Assembly (NCBI RefSeq): GCF_900100185.1
Contig: NZ_FNEN01000010.1
Coordinates: forward strand, 45,385-109,384
DNA length: 64,000 nucleotides
Origin: Natribacillus halophilus
GTDB taxonomy: Bacteria; Bacillota; Bacilli; Bacillales; Marinococcaceae
Direction of reading: 5' to 3'
Part shown: positions 54,159 through 63,771 of the stretch, one piece after another
Position numbering within the stretch: position 1 is the stretch's first letter
How the letters are laid out: each line of letters starts with the position of its first letter
Made by a program: the position numbers and the translations under genes
Notes under the pieces: model-generated
The model's database searches: none
Told to the model about the DNA's origin: nothing
What the model saw: only the letters and a program-made list of their open reading frames with translations

Positions 54159-54550
54159 TGGAGTATATCACTATTCGAGAAGTCATTCTCTTTAATTCTT
54201 ATTTGATTTCAACCTATTCCCCGAAGGAGCAAAAAGGCGTTAAAGATGAATCACTCTTGGATTCAGCGATCAACCGCCCGAAGCAGACGCCTACGCTTTA
54301 TGATAAATGTACGGCGTTATATCATGCGCTGATTAAGAATCATGCGTTTCATAACGCCAACAAGCGAACCGCCCTCATGTCTCTCATAAGAATGCTTGAC
54401 ATAAACGGATATGAATTTATGGCATCGCAGGAAGATGCAGAAAACATGACCGTTGAAATCGCAGATATCAAACCCGAAGATATTGACACAGAGCAATTGA
54501 TGAAAGACATTGCGGATTGGATTGAAAAAAATTCAAGCAAGAAAGAATGA
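54158..54550 (+). CDS. Doc/Fic-family toxin
   Basis: 130 residues of the death-on-curing type. The Fic motif reads His-Ala-Phe-His-Asn-Ala-Asn-Lys-Arg-Thr-Ala, keeping the catalytic His and Asn-Lys-Arg; Asp-Glu-Ser-Leu-Leu-Asp-Ser-Ala and Asn-Arg-Pro are typical of Doc. Phage P1 Doc phosphorylates EF-Tu. Paired with an AbrB-type antitoxin instead of Phd. Appears intact. Confidence 0.87.
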   Translation: MEYITIREVILFNSYLISTYSPKEQKGVKDESLLDSAINRPKQTPTLYDKCTALYHALIKNHAFHNANKRTALMSLIRMLDINGYEFMASQEDAENMTVEIADIKPEDIDTEQLMKDIADWIEKNSSKKE

Positions 54551-54599
54551 TGGAAAAGGAATTGGGCGCAAGAATGAAATAAAACTTGCGCCACTTATG

Positions 54600-55493
54600 T
54601 CATCCCTCTACTTGCTCAGGGTAGACTTTTTCTGAGTTCCTTTTTTGTTTCAGGAATAAATAGATCCCGATTAAAATAAGCGTTCCCCCGATTACTTCTA
54701 CTCCGGTTATCATTTCATTCAAGAATAACATGGCTAAGATAGATGCCCCGACCGGCTCTCCGAGTGTGGTCATTGATACAGTCGTGGTATTGATATAGTT
54801 TAATAACATATTATAAATGATATGCGCTGCCGAAGGGAACACGGCAAGAAGTAGAAATACACTCCAGTCGTTAGCTGTATAACCTGTCATCGGTATGTTA
54901 GTCATTAAATTATAAACGAACATCGTTAAACCGGCGATGAGAAAGACGAGGAAGCTGTAAACCCAATGATTGAGGAATTTGACATTTCTCTGTCCTATGA
55001 GTAAGTAGAAAACGACAGAAAAGACGGCAAGGAATGATAATATATTTCCCAATAGGACATCTTGCCCTAAATTTAAATTGCCTCCCCCTACAATCAACAC
55101 ACCAATAAATGCAATGCCTATCGTAAGAAGCGTTTTTAAATGGATATTCTCTTTGAAGAAAAATAAACCGCCAATGAGTGCTATGGCCGGCTGCAACGCT
55201 AATATTAACGTAGAACTGGCCACAGTCGTATGGTTTAGCGATTCAAACCATAAACCAAAATGACCGCCCAAAAAGATGCCTGCAAATATTAATGCGAACC
55301 ATTCCGGTTTTTTTATCCGAGGGATCGTTTTTATATGTTTTAAAACAAAGGGTAATAATAAAGCACTACCCAGGAACATGCGATACATGACCATTATCGT
55401 TGAGGGTGCATCCGATAATCGAACGAAAATGGCAGATAACGATATACAGATGATCGTTACAATGAGTAGTATATTGATAGTGCTGGACTTCAT
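54600..55493 (-). CDS. EamA-family drug/metabolite transporter
   Basis: 297 residues, ten membrane helices in two EamA repeats (about 5-140 and 150-285), with Ser-Ala-Ile-Phe-Val-Arg-Leu-Ser and a C-terminal Gly-Glu-Pro-Val-Gly-Ala-Ser. Members export amino acids or metabolites. Divergent from a GntR gene with a palindrome between them, so it is probably that regulator's target. AGGAGG before the ATG. Confidence 0.87.
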   Translation of the reverse strand: MKSSTINILLIVTIICISLSAIFVRLSDAPSTIMVMYRMFLGSALLLPFVLKHIKTIPRIKKPEWFALIFAGIFLGGHFGLWFESLNHTTVASSTLILALQPAIALIGGLFFFKENIHLKTLLTIGIAFIGVLIVGGGNLNLGQDVLLGNILSFLAVFSVVFYLLIGQRNVKFLNHWVYSFLVFLIAGLTMFVYNLMTNIPMTGYTANDWSVFLLLAVFPSAAHIIYNMLLNYINTTTVSMTTLGEPVGASILAMLFLNEMITGVEVIGGTLILIGIYLFLKQKRNSEKVYPEQVEG

Positions 55494-55529
55494 AAAAAAC
55501 CTCCTAATCCTTGCTCTTTATCACCATGA

Positions 55530-55548
55530 TTGATATATTACATATCAA
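55530..55548. promoter_or_regulatory. Palindromic operator between EamA and GntR genes
   Basis: TTGATAT-ATTAC-ATATCAA is a perfect 7-bp dyad in the divergent intergenic region, probably bound by the GntR protein. Confidence 0.6.
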
Positions 55549-55595
55549 ATGCACTTTTGTAAATAAGTCTGCTCATTATAAGAAGGAGGCCGCTG

Positions 55596-56246
55596 ATGTC
55601 CTTACAAGGTCAAAAAATTAATCGTGTATCCATGCGTAACAATGCGTATGAAAGGATAAAAAATGCCATTATTTCCGGAGAGTTAAAACCTGAAGAGAGG
55701 CTTAGAGACAAAGAACTCTCTGAACAGTTGGGGATCAGTCGGACCCCCGTCAGAGAGGCAATGCTGAGGCTGGAAGATGAGGAATTCATCATAAGTAAAC
55801 CAAATAGCTATACAATGGTTGCTCCTATAGATGTCATTGAGGTCAAAGAAATTTATAGCATTGTTATTGCATTAGAAACACTTGCTTTAGAAGAAGCCGT
55901 AAAAAATTCTCATGTGCAAGATGTAGAAGACTTGATAAAGATAAATCAAGATTATCAAGCTGCCATAGAACAGGGTGACCCAGAACTTTGTTTAGAAAAT
56001 GACAGAAAATTCCACGCTCAGATTGTGAAAATGTCAGGAAATAACGAATTGGAAAAATTACTAACCAGTGTCAAGGAAAAAATATTAAGAGTTGAATCTT
56101 ATTATTTTCATAATTCATTGCCTAAAGAAGAATCTTTGCAACAACACAACGTCATTATCGAATGTATTCAAAATAATGAACTTGAACAGGCAACGAAAAT
56201 GCTAAAAGATAATTGGATGAACAGTTTAACGAATATAATGAAATGA
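55596..56246 (+). CDS. GntR-family (FCD) regulator
   Basis: 216 residues. HTH: Leu-Arg-Asp-Lys-Glu-Leu-Ser-Glu-Gln-Leu-Gly-Ile-Ser-Arg-Thr-Pro-Val-Arg-Glu-Ala-Met. FCD domain with Asp-Arg-Lys-Phe-His-Ala-Gln and a late His. Probably controls the divergent EamA transporter, and possibly the catabolic genes downstream. AGAAGGAGG before the ATG. Terminator follows. Confidence 0.87.
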   Translation: MSLQGQKINRVSMRNNAYERIKNAIISGELKPEERLRDKELSEQLGISRTPVREAMLRLEDEEFIISKPNSYTMVAPIDVIEVKEIYSIVIALETLALEEAVKNSHVQDVEDLIKINQDYQAAIEQGDPELCLENDRKFHAQIVKMSGNNELEKLLTSVKEKILRVESYYFHNSLPKEESLQQHNVIIECIQNNELEQATKMLKDNWMNSLTNIMK

Positions 56247-56261
56247 TGAAATATATTTCAA

Positions 56262-56308
56262 CCAAAGCAGACAAGTATCAGAGATTCTACTGCTTTGGCT
56301 GTTTTTTT
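56262..56308 (+). terminator. Terminator of the GntR gene
   Basis: CCAAAGCAG (56262-56270) pairs with CTGCTTTGG (56290-56298), followed by CTG and seven T. Confidence 0.85.
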
Positions 56309-56336
56309 CTGAGATATTTTTGGGCGTTGCGATTAT

Positions 56337-57080
56337 TTAAACGTCTGTTCCTAGCGTAAGTCCTCCGTCTACCACGATTTCAGTCCCGTTACAATAAGCA
56401 CTCTCTTCAGAGGCAAGAAAGGCCGTAACTTGTGCTATATCGTTTGATTGACCGGTTTTTCTTAATGGTATAGAGTCAACGTCATTTACATCTAGGTCGC
56501 TATTAGTTGCCATTTCTGTTTGAATAATGCCGGGATGAACGGTGTTGACTCTAATGCCTTTAGGTCCTAATTCGATTGCAGCGGATTTAGAGAGGTTAGA
56601 CACTGCTGCTTTTGTAGCAGCATATGCCGCTGCGTGATTGATGGGCGCAAAAGAAGAGATAGACACATTATTAATAATGGATCCTTTTTGCTGTTTTTCC
56701 ATGTGCGGCGTTACCGCCTTTATTCCCATAAAAACACCCATCTGGTTTACATTTATTAGCTGTTGATAGTCCTCCACAGTAGTATTTAGCAGGGATTTTC
56801 TAATAAAAAGTCCTGCGTTATTAACAAGTACATCCACCTTATTATATGTTTGGATAATAGACTGAACCGCAATTTCCCAATCATCTTTCCTCGTTATGTC
56901 TAATTGAACGGGCAGACTTTTATCCTTTCCGATTTCTGCTGAGATAGCTTCCGCTTTTTCGATATCTCGTGCGCCTACTGCAACTTTTGCACCCAGCGAG
57001 GCTAAATGTTTTGAGATGATTTTTCCTTGTCCTCGATTTGCTCCGGTTACTAATATCACTTGATCTTGTAAATTTGGCAT
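56337..57080 (-). CDS. Short-chain dehydrogenase/reductase
   Basis: 247 residues, classical SDR: Thr-Gly-Ala-Asn-Arg-Gly-Gln-Gly, Asn-Asn-Ala-Gly, Ser in Asn-Val-Ser-Ile-Ser-Ser and the Tyr-Ala-Ala-Thr-Lys pair; C-terminal Val-Asp-Gly-Gly-Leu. Similar to 3-oxoacyl-ACP or sugar-alcohol dehydrogenases. Divergent from the aldehyde dehydrogenase gene, so probably part of the same catabolic island. AGGAG before the ATG. Confidence 0.87.
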   Translation of the reverse strand: MPNLQDQVILVTGANRGQGKIISKHLASLGAKVAVGARDIEKAEAISAEIGKDKSLPVQLDITRKDDWEIAVQSIIQTYNKVDVLVNNAGLFIRKSLLNTTVEDYQQLINVNQMGVFMGIKAVTPHMEKQQKGSIINNVSISSFAPINHAAAYAATKAAVSNLSKSAAIELGPKGIRVNTVHPGIIQTEMATNSDLDVNDVDSIPLRKTGQSNDIAQVTAFLASEESAYCNGTEIVVDGGLTLGTDV

Positions 57081-57260
57081 AAGTTCTCCTTCAATCCTTC
57101 ATTTAAAGCTATGGATTAACGTACCGTTTAAAACTTGTTTAGTCAATAATTGTTATTCCAAACATGAACATTTTTATTCCATAATTATAAAAAAGGATTG
57201 ACTATGTTCAAAAATGTGATAAAGTATAAATCAAATCAATTAATGAAAAGGAGGATTACA

Positions 57261-58766
57261 TTGCAAACCGTTCATTTCAAATTGAAACCGAAAGTAAGAG
57301 ACTTTCTTGAAGAAAGTATAGGGCTCTATATTAATGGAGGCTATGTCAACGCAGCTGCAGGTGATAAATTTGATGTTTTAGACCCTGCCACAGAGGAGAG
57401 AATTGCTCAAGTTTATAAGGCGGATAGAGATGATGCTGACCATGCAGTCAAAGCAGCAAGAACGGCCTTTGATGAAGGTGAATGGACAAAAATGAAAGCG
57501 TCTTCTCGTTCTCGTATTATTTATAAATTTGCAGATCTTCTTGAGGAGAACCGTGAAGAACTAGCTCAATTAGAATCACTGGATAATGGTAAACCATATC
57601 AAGTGGCATTAACAGATGATGTGGAGGGCACCATTGAGCATTTTAGGTACTATGCCGGCTTCGCCACAAAAATTCAAGGTAAGACAACAAATGTTTCGCC
57701 TGAGTATGTGAATTATACCGTACATGAACCAGTGGGAGTGGTTGGACAAATTATCCCATGGAATTTTCCGTTGTTAATGGCTGCATGGAAGCTAGGGTCG
57801 GCACTTGCTGTTGGTTGTACAGTTGTGATTAAACCGGCAAGCGAAACGCCTTTGTCATTACTTTATATAGCAAAACTATTTAAAGAGGCCGGCTTCCCGG
57901 ATGGCGTTGTCAATATTGTTCCTGGATCCGGAAGAGCGGCCGGTGAAGGAATCATTACACACCCGCTGGTTGATAAAGTGGCATTTACGGGTTCAACTAA
58001 TACAGGAAAAAATGTAATGAAGAAAGCTGCAGATCAGCTGAAGGATGTCACGCTGGAATTAGGAGGGAAATCACCCACCGTTATTCTGGATGATGCAAAT
58101 ATCAAAAAAGCGATCGAAGGTGCCTTTGACGGAACCATGTATAATCACGGTCAAAACTGCAGTGCCTGTACAAGAATATATGTACAAAGAAATTTATATA
58201 ACCTAGTTTTGCAAGGGCTTTCAGAGGAGCTGGAGCAAATTAAACTTGGGCATGGCATGGACCCTGAGACAGATATGGGACCGCTTGTATCTAAAAAACA
58301 GCAGCAAACAGTACTTGATTATATTCAGACAGGCGTAGACGAAGGTGCAAGACTCATTGGCGATCATTCTCCTGTATCTGATAAAGGATTTTTTGTTAAA
58401 CCGATTATTTTTGCTGATGTAGAGGATGATATGACCGTTGCCAGAGAAGAAATCTTTGGACCAGTCATGACAGTCCACGTGTTTGATACGGTTGAAGAAG
58501 GCATTCGAAGAGCAAATGATAGTGTATATGGATTAGCAGCAAGTGTATGGACAGAGAATATTAGACAAGGTCACTATGTTGCCGGCAAGTTGCAGGCAGG
58601 AACAGTATGGATAAATGATGTCGGACAAGAGTGGGAAACAATGCCATTCGGAGGATACAAACAATCTGGCATTGGACGGGAAATGGGCGGAGAATATGGC
58701 TTAGAGAACTACACGGAAGTTAAAAGTGTTTTTGTAAATATGGAACAAGATGAAAATAATGAATAA
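57261..58766 (+). CDS. NAD-dependent aldehyde dehydrogenase
   Basis: 501 residues. Pro-Trp-Asn-Phe-Pro-Leu, Phe-Thr-Gly-Ser-Thr, the general base in Leu-Glu-Leu-Gly-Gly-Lys-Ser and the catalytic Cys in Gly-Gln-Asn-Cys-Ser-Ala-Cys. Resembles betaine or retinal-type aldehyde dehydrogenases. I start it at TTG 57261, seven bases after AGGAGG; the ATGs upstream lack a site. First gene of a run with the DapA-like and FAD genes (22-base gap). The aldehyde could come from the amine oxidase encoded downstream. Confidence 0.9.
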   Translation: MQTVHFKLKPKVRDFLEESIGLYINGGYVNAAAGDKFDVLDPATEERIAQVYKADRDDADHAVKAARTAFDEGEWTKMKASSRSRIIYKFADLLEENREELAQLESLDNGKPYQVALTDDVEGTIEHFRYYAGFATKIQGKTTNVSPEYVNYTVHEPVGVVGQIIPWNFPLLMAAWKLGSALAVGCTVVIKPASETPLSLLYIAKLFKEAGFPDGVVNIVPGSGRAAGEGIITHPLVDKVAFTGSTNTGKNVMKKAADQLKDVTLELGGKSPTVILDDANIKKAIEGAFDGTMYNHGQNCSACTRIYVQRNLYNLVLQGLSEELEQIKLGHGMDPETDMGPLVSKKQQQTVLDYIQTGVDEGARLIGDHSPVSDKGFFVKPIIFADVEDDMTVAREEIFGPVMTVHVFDTVEEGIRRANDSVYGLAASVWTENIRQGHYVAGKLQAGTVWINDVGQEWETMPFGGYKQSGIGREMGGEYGLENYTEVKSVFVNMEQDENNE

Positions 58767-58788
58767 ATAAATATTAGGAGGGTTTTCA

Positions 58789-59694
58789 ATGACGAAACCA
58801 ACAGGCATGATTCCAGCTATACCTACACCGATGAATGAGGATAGTACCATTAATTTTAATGGCATTGGAGAAGTTTTAGATCACTTGCTTGAAAATGGTA
58901 TTGATACTGTATTGGTTGGCGGAAGTAACGGAGAATATTCATTGATGAATGTCGAGGAAAGAAAAGAAGTTATTCAGTATGTTTCTGAAAAAGTTAAAGG
59001 AAAAGCGAAAGTAATGGCCGGAACAGGGTGTCATCGGACAGAAGATACGATAGAGCTTACTAAATTTGCATCAGGTGCAGGTGCAGATTGGGCATTGGTC
59101 ATCAGTCCTTATTATATGCAAACGAGCGAGCAAGGAATTATTGATCATTATAAAACGGTTGCAGAAAATGCAGATATCGGAATTGTTGTCTATCATTATC
59201 CTGCAGCAACGAATGTGGAAATGAGCCCGGAATTAATCAATGAGATAAGTCAAATTGATGGCGTTGTAGGGGTGAAAAATACTGTTGAACAACAGCATAC
59301 TTCTGAATTATTAGCACTGACGAAAGACAATGAAAGTTTTTCTGTATTAACTGGATTTGAACACTTGATTGTTCCTACATTGGCAACCGGGGGCCATGGA
59401 ACAATAGGAATTGTGCATAATTTGGTACCTGCTGAACTGGTTCGTTTATATAACCTCATTGTGCATGAAAATAACATTAAAGAAGCGATAGACTTGAACA
59501 AAAAATTAATGCCTCTATATAGTGCTGTTGAAGAAGAAACTGTTCCAGGAACTGTCAAAGCAGGGTTAGAAGCATTAGGGTTACCGGGCGGAAACAGCCG
59601 ATTGCCGTTAGTACCTGCAACAGAACAATATCAGCAGAAAATAAAGAAGCTATTGTCCGATGTAGGTGTGTTAAAAACGGGGGAAACAAAATGA
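58789..59694 (+). CDS. DapA/NanA-family aldolase or dehydratase
   Basis: 301 residues of the dihydrodipicolinate synthase superfamily. The Schiff-base lysine is in Gly-Val-Lys-Asn-Thr, the partner Tyr in Val-Val-Tyr-His-Tyr-Pro, and Gly-Gly-Ser-Asn-Gly-Glu-Tyr replaces the usual Gly-Thr-Thr-Gly-Glu. Given the neighbours it is unlikely to be biosynthetic DapA; a pyruvate-dependent aldolase, dehydratase or deaminase in a catabolic route is more likely. The TGA overlaps the next ATG. Confidence 0.85.
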   Translation: MTKPTGMIPAIPTPMNEDSTINFNGIGEVLDHLLENGIDTVLVGGSNGEYSLMNVEERKEVIQYVSEKVKGKAKVMAGTGCHRTEDTIELTKFASGAGADWALVISPYYMQTSEQGIIDHYKTVAENADIGIVVYHYPAATNVEMSPELINEISQIDGVVGVKNTVEQQHTSELLALTKDNESFSVLTGFEHLIVPTLATGGHGTIGIVHNLVPAELVRLYNLIVHENNIKEAIDLNKKLMPLYSAVEEETVPGTVKAGLEALGLPGGNSRLPLVPATEQYQQKIKKLLSDVGVLKTGETK

Positions 59695-61085
59695 AAGATG
59701 TAATAATCATTGGTGGAGGACTTGCCGGGCTGTCCGCAGCCTGGCGTCTGAAACACCATGACATTTCAGTTTTAGAGTCGGAAAATCGCATTGGTGGACG
59801 TGTACATTCTGAACGTCGAGGAGATTATTGGCTGAATTGGGGTGGCCATCTATTTGCCGGACCTGGTTCGGCTACAGATGAATTACTCCAATCTGTAGGA
59901 GTAGCATCATCTCCTGTACCCGGCACTTTAACGGCAATGTCTTTAAATGGGAAACTGCTTTTAAAAGGTTCTGTTGAAATGTATCCTTTTAGAGCGCCAA
60001 TGTCATGGAAATCCAGGTTTGCTTTGATACGTGCAGGCGCAAAAGTACGCGCCGCTGTTATGAGATATGGACGAGTAGCAAAAAGAAGACCTGGAGAAGA
60101 TTATAGGGTGCAACAACAACGTATTTTAGAATTTATGGATAATCAAACGTTTACAGATTTTACTGGTAAATTACCTACAGACGCAGATTCCATTTTCAGG
60201 CCTACAGTAAGTCGTTCAACGGGTAGTCCTGAGACAATTACAGCAGGAGCAGGTATAGGATATTTTCACACGGTATGGAATAAAAATGATGGACTTGGGA
60301 GAAATATTGATGGAGGCCCATCCACGCTCACAGATACGATTGCAAAAGAGTTAGCTGAAAGTGTTCAACTTAATGCAAAAGCGACTGAAGTTGTTCAGAA
60401 AAAAGACTCCGTTGTAGTTAAATACACGCAAAATGGTGTTGAACATGTCGAGGAAGCTCGCTACGCGGTACTTGCTACTCCTGCCCCAATAACAAGGAAA
60501 ATAGCTAAAAATATTGATTCAGAACTTGGCGATGCGCTTGATAAGGTGACTTATGGTCCGCATGTAAGCGCAGCATTTCTGACAGATGAAAAAGGCCCGC
60601 AAATTTGGGATAACGTCTATTCTTTCGCCACACCGAAAAGAGCATTTGATATTATTCTTAATCAAACGAATCTCATCCGGGCAAGAGAAACGAAAAGACA
60701 GCCAGGCAGCAGCATTATGACATTTTCACCTGGTGATAGCGGAAGTCGTTTGATCGATAAGTCTAAAGAAGAAATCATTGAAATTATATTAAAAGATTTA
60801 GATGACATCTTTCCCGGTTTTAGCGATCATGTAGTAGAGGCACGAGTAAATAAATATCCATTTGGATCGGCTTATATTTTCCCGGGCCGTGCAGAGTTAC
60901 AGCCAATTTTAACAAAACCTGATAGACGCTTATTTTTAGCAGGTGATTATTTAGGGTCGACTTATACAGAGACGGCTATTCAGTCAGGATTTACTGCTGC
61001 TCAAAATATTAATAGTTTGTTAGGAACTGAAAGTATTCAAAATATAGATATAAACACGTCTCTTTATGGAGTTAGTACGTCATAA
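59691..61085 (+). CDS. FAD-dependent amine oxidase-like protein
   Basis: 464 residues. N-terminal FAD loop Gly-Gly-Gly-Leu-Ala-Gly-Leu-Ser-Ala-Ala, then Gly-Gly-Arg-Val-His-Ser and Trp-Gly-Gly-His; C-terminal Ala-Gly-Asp-Tyr-Leu-Gly-Ser...Gly-Phe-Thr-Ala-Ala. Flavin amine oxidase/protoporphyrinogen oxidase superfamily. Coupled to the DapA-like gene by a four-base overlap. May oxidise an amine to the aldehyde used by the dehydrogenase upstream; this is inference. Confidence 0.85.
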   Translation: MKDVIIIGGGLAGLSAAWRLKHHDISVLESENRIGGRVHSERRGDYWLNWGGHLFAGPGSATDELLQSVGVASSPVPGTLTAMSLNGKLLLKGSVEMYPFRAPMSWKSRFALIRAGAKVRAAVMRYGRVAKRRPGEDYRVQQQRILEFMDNQTFTDFTGKLPTDADSIFRPTVSRSTGSPETITAGAGIGYFHTVWNKNDGLGRNIDGGPSTLTDTIAKELAESVQLNAKATEVVQKKDSVVVKYTQNGVEHVEEARYAVLATPAPITRKIAKNIDSELGDALDKVTYGPHVSAAFLTDEKGPQIWDNVYSFATPKRAFDIILNQTNLIRARETKRQPGSSIMTFSPGDSGSRLIDKSKEEIIEIILKDLDDIFPGFSDHVVEARVNKYPFGSAYIFPGRAELQPILTKPDRRLFLAGDYLGSTYTETAIQSGFTAAQNINSLLGTESIQNIDINTSLYGVSTS

Positions 61086-61115
61086 GAACTTTTATTGTTA
61101 ATTCTTTTTTAATTT

Positions 61116-61157
61116 AATCGGTTACAAGAATATGAGAAAAATTTATTGTAACCGATT
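61116..61157 (+). terminator. Probable terminator of the catabolic operon
   Basis: A 12-bp stem AATCGGTTACAA (61116-61127) with TTGTAACCGATT (61146-61157); the following T run is weak. Confidence 0.6.
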
Positions 61158-61303
61158 TCTACATTATTTTAAATGATATTTCTTGCCGTAAAAATGTTTG
61201 ATTTTCAGGTGGTAACTTGACTTTAGAAGTTCAACTTAATGCAACGCTGTGACATTTTCATTTTATTTTTCAATTCAATCACAAGATTAAGAGGGTGTTA
61301 AAA

Positions 61304-62377
61304 ATGGTGAAAACAAACAGAATTGCGATTGCAATCGCTTTCGGTTACATCAGTTTTATAATCGGGGCCGGCTATGCTTCAGGTCAAGAAATTCTTCAGT
61401 TCTTTGCAAATTATGGTGTATGGAGTTACTTTGCTGCTCTACTTGCGGGCCTCATCATAACTTTCTTTATCACGCAGACCTCAAAGCTTGGATATGTCAT
61501 TCAGACAGAATCTTACCAGATAGCTCTGGGCCGGCTGCTCGGGAATAAAATAGCGTATGTATTTGACTATATACTTATTTTCTTTTTATATGGCTTATCT
61601 GTAATTATGATCGCTGGGACAGGTTCAGCACTCTATGATGGATTTGCCGTGCCCACATGGATTGGTTCCCTGATTACAATCATTTTATTATTTATCTTCC
61701 TGCAATTTGACTTCACTAGAATCGTAAAAATTTTAGGCAGCATCACTCCGTTTCTAATTATCGTGGTATTTATCATTGCCGGTTATAATGTTTTAAATCC
61801 GACGATACCGCTTAGTGAGGTCAGTCAATATACAGACATTAACCGTGCGCCGAGCGGCTGGTGGGTATGGGATGCAATCAATTATGCAGGACTCGTTATC
61901 GCAAATAGTTTCGCTTTTTTCATCATAATTGGTGCGACGAACGAAAATTATGCCGTTTCAAAACGTGCTCCCTTATTCGGCGGTCTATTATTTACATTAC
62001 TTTTAGTATTAATGACAGCAGGGCTTGTTGCGAATCTTGAAGTTGCAAATAATGTAGATATCCCGACATTTTTCCTGGCGGAACAAATCCATCCGGCTGT
62101 TCGATTGTTAATGGCTGCGATTATGGTGGGTGTTCTCTTTAATGCTGTCATCGGTGTGTTATTTCCGTTTGTAAAGCGATTTACGAAGGTTTATTCTAAA
62201 GAGTATAAAATCATGATGGCCATATCACTCATCGTAGCATATATCATCAGCTTTGTTGGTTTTATAGACTTAGTAAACTTCTTCTATCCTATCTTTGGCT
62301 ATATTGGAATAGTACTATCAATCGTATTTCTTGGAAGATGGATCTATAATATGTTTACTGATAAAAAGTTGTTGTAA
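61304..62377 (+). CDS. YkvI-family membrane transporter
   Basis: 357 residues, about ten membrane helices. Ile-Gly-Ala-Gly-Tyr-Ala-Ser-Gly-Gln-Glu-Ile at the N-terminus marks the YkvI-type subgroup of the amino-acid/nucleobase-like LeuT-fold transporters. Probably imports the substrate of the preceding enzymes. GAGGGTG upstream of ATG 61304. Separated from the oxidase gene by a hairpin, so it may have its own promoter. Confidence 0.83.
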   Translation: MVKTNRIAIAIAFGYISFIIGAGYASGQEILQFFANYGVWSYFAALLAGLIITFFITQTSKLGYVIQTESYQIALGRLLGNKIAYVFDYILIFFLYGLSVIMIAGTGSALYDGFAVPTWIGSLITIILLFIFLQFDFTRIVKILGSITPFLIIVVFIIAGYNVLNPTIPLSEVSQYTDINRAPSGWWVWDAINYAGLVIANSFAFFIIIGATNENYAVSKRAPLFGGLLFTLLLVLMTAGLVANLEVANNVDIPTFFLAEQIHPAVRLLMAAIMVGVLFNAVIGVLFPFVKRFTKVYSKEYKIMMAISLIVAYIISFVGFIDLVNFFYPIFGYIGIVLSIVFLGRWIYNMFTDKKLL

Positions 62378-62579
62378 TGAAAGCGTCCATTGTGCTCATG
62401 ATTGATTAAAGTATAATTTTTGGTTAGCATCCAAAAACTAAGGTTTTAATGCTTACTCAAAGTCTTTTCCAACAAAAATGAGGGCATTTGTCCGCCTAAA
62501 ATAAGGTTCGACATTTCCATTCAAACTTACTAAACTAGTAAGTAGGCAACGGAAGTTGAGAACAAGGGAGGAAAATGTA

Positions 62580-63452
62580 ATGGCAGACGATCATCAATCC
62601 TTATTAGAGGACATGATAAACTTGAAAGATCGTTTACCTAAAAGGCAAAGACACTTGTGCGATTATGTATTAAAGCATTACCAATCCTTAGGTTTAATTA
62701 CTGTAAAAGAACTCTCTCACGAATCAGGTGTCGGGGTTTCGACGGTTATGCGAACAATCCATTCTTTAGGCTATAGTAATTTTAATGATTTTAGAAAAGA
62801 TGTTTACGATGAGTCTCTAACCGAAAAAACAAATTCAAAATGGAAATTGAAGGATTCTCTATCAGATGTTCAAGAAAATAAAGAATATGAGCATACACTT
62901 GTTCAGGTATGTAAAGAGTCCGTAAACTTGCTGGATAAATCATTAAATGAAGATTTAATGGAAAACTTCGATAAAACGATTGACATGATGAGCCAAGCTA
63001 CATGTATAAATATTTTTGGAACAAGGCCTTATAAGATAGTAGCTCTTTACTTTGAACAGGTAATGGGAGAATTTTATCCGAAGATAAGGCAATTAAGCCA
63101 TGATTCTGAAGTCGTTTTGGATAAGGCTTTGCAGATTGAAAAAGATGAAGCGTTAATCGTTTTTGCTTTTGAACCGTATACAGAACGAATCATTCAAGCA
63201 ACGAAAGTGGCACATGATTTAGGCGTTCCAATAATATTAATTACCGATCATATATCTTGCCCCATCATAAACTATGCTACGACAATTTTGAAAATCGAAG
63301 TAAGTGAGGATAAATTCTCTATTGTACCGACGATAGCTTTAGTAGAAGCGTTGATCGTTGAATTTGGAAGACGATTTTCCGATGATTTTATTGAGAAGCT
63401 AAGTAAATTAGAAAGAACCCTAAAAGAACATCGGGTAACGTTTTCTTATTAG
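62580..63452 (+). CDS. RpiR/MurR-family regulator with SIS domain
   Basis: 290 residues. N-terminal HTH_6 (Leu-Ser-His-Glu-Ser-Gly-Val-Gly-Val-Ser-Thr-Val-Met-Arg-Thr), C-terminal SIS domain (about 135-260) that in relatives binds phosphosugars. Ser-Gly type ligand residues are partly changed (Phe-Gly-Thr-Arg-Pro). Probably governs the catabolic genes to its left. GGGAGG precedes ATG 62580. Last gene of the island. Confidence 0.87.
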   Translation: MADDHQSLLEDMINLKDRLPKRQRHLCDYVLKHYQSLGLITVKELSHESGVGVSTVMRTIHSLGYSNFNDFRKDVYDESLTEKTNSKWKLKDSLSDVQENKEYEHTLVQVCKESVNLLDKSLNEDLMENFDKTIDMMSQATCINIFGTRPYKIVALYFEQVMGEFYPKIRQLSHDSEVVLDKALQIEKDEALIVFAFEPYTERIIQATKVAHDLGVPIILITDHISCPIINYATTILKIEVSEDKFSIVPTIALVEALIVEFGRRFSDDFIEKLSKLERTLKEHRVTFSY

Positions 63453-63771
63453 CTTATTCAGGAGATCATACCTTCTTTACAGATAAATTCCCTTATTAAA
63501 GGAATCACTACAACGTTATCTTGATCATCCGGACATGAAGCACTATACCACAAAAGAGTTAAAGGAGTCGCGGTATGACCAAAGAAGATAGTCGGAGGTT
63601 TTTTATATTGGCGGCAAAAATATAAAATCAATATAATCCAGATGTTGCCACCTCGAAGTGTAATATTTATAACTCGAGTTTCGCACCCCAAATAGCAAGG
63701 GATTCAGCGTAACTATGTGAATCTATAACCCTTATATGGCAGTGCTTTCCCCGAAATTCCATTTTCGGCCT
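63453..63771. other. Intergenic region with short remnants
   Basis: 320 bases without a convincing gene. A short plus frame near 63510-63580 would encode Leu-Asp-His-Pro-Asp-Met-Lys-His-Tyr, possibly a piece of a larger lost gene, but I cannot name it. No terminator with a good T run is visible. Confidence 0.45.
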
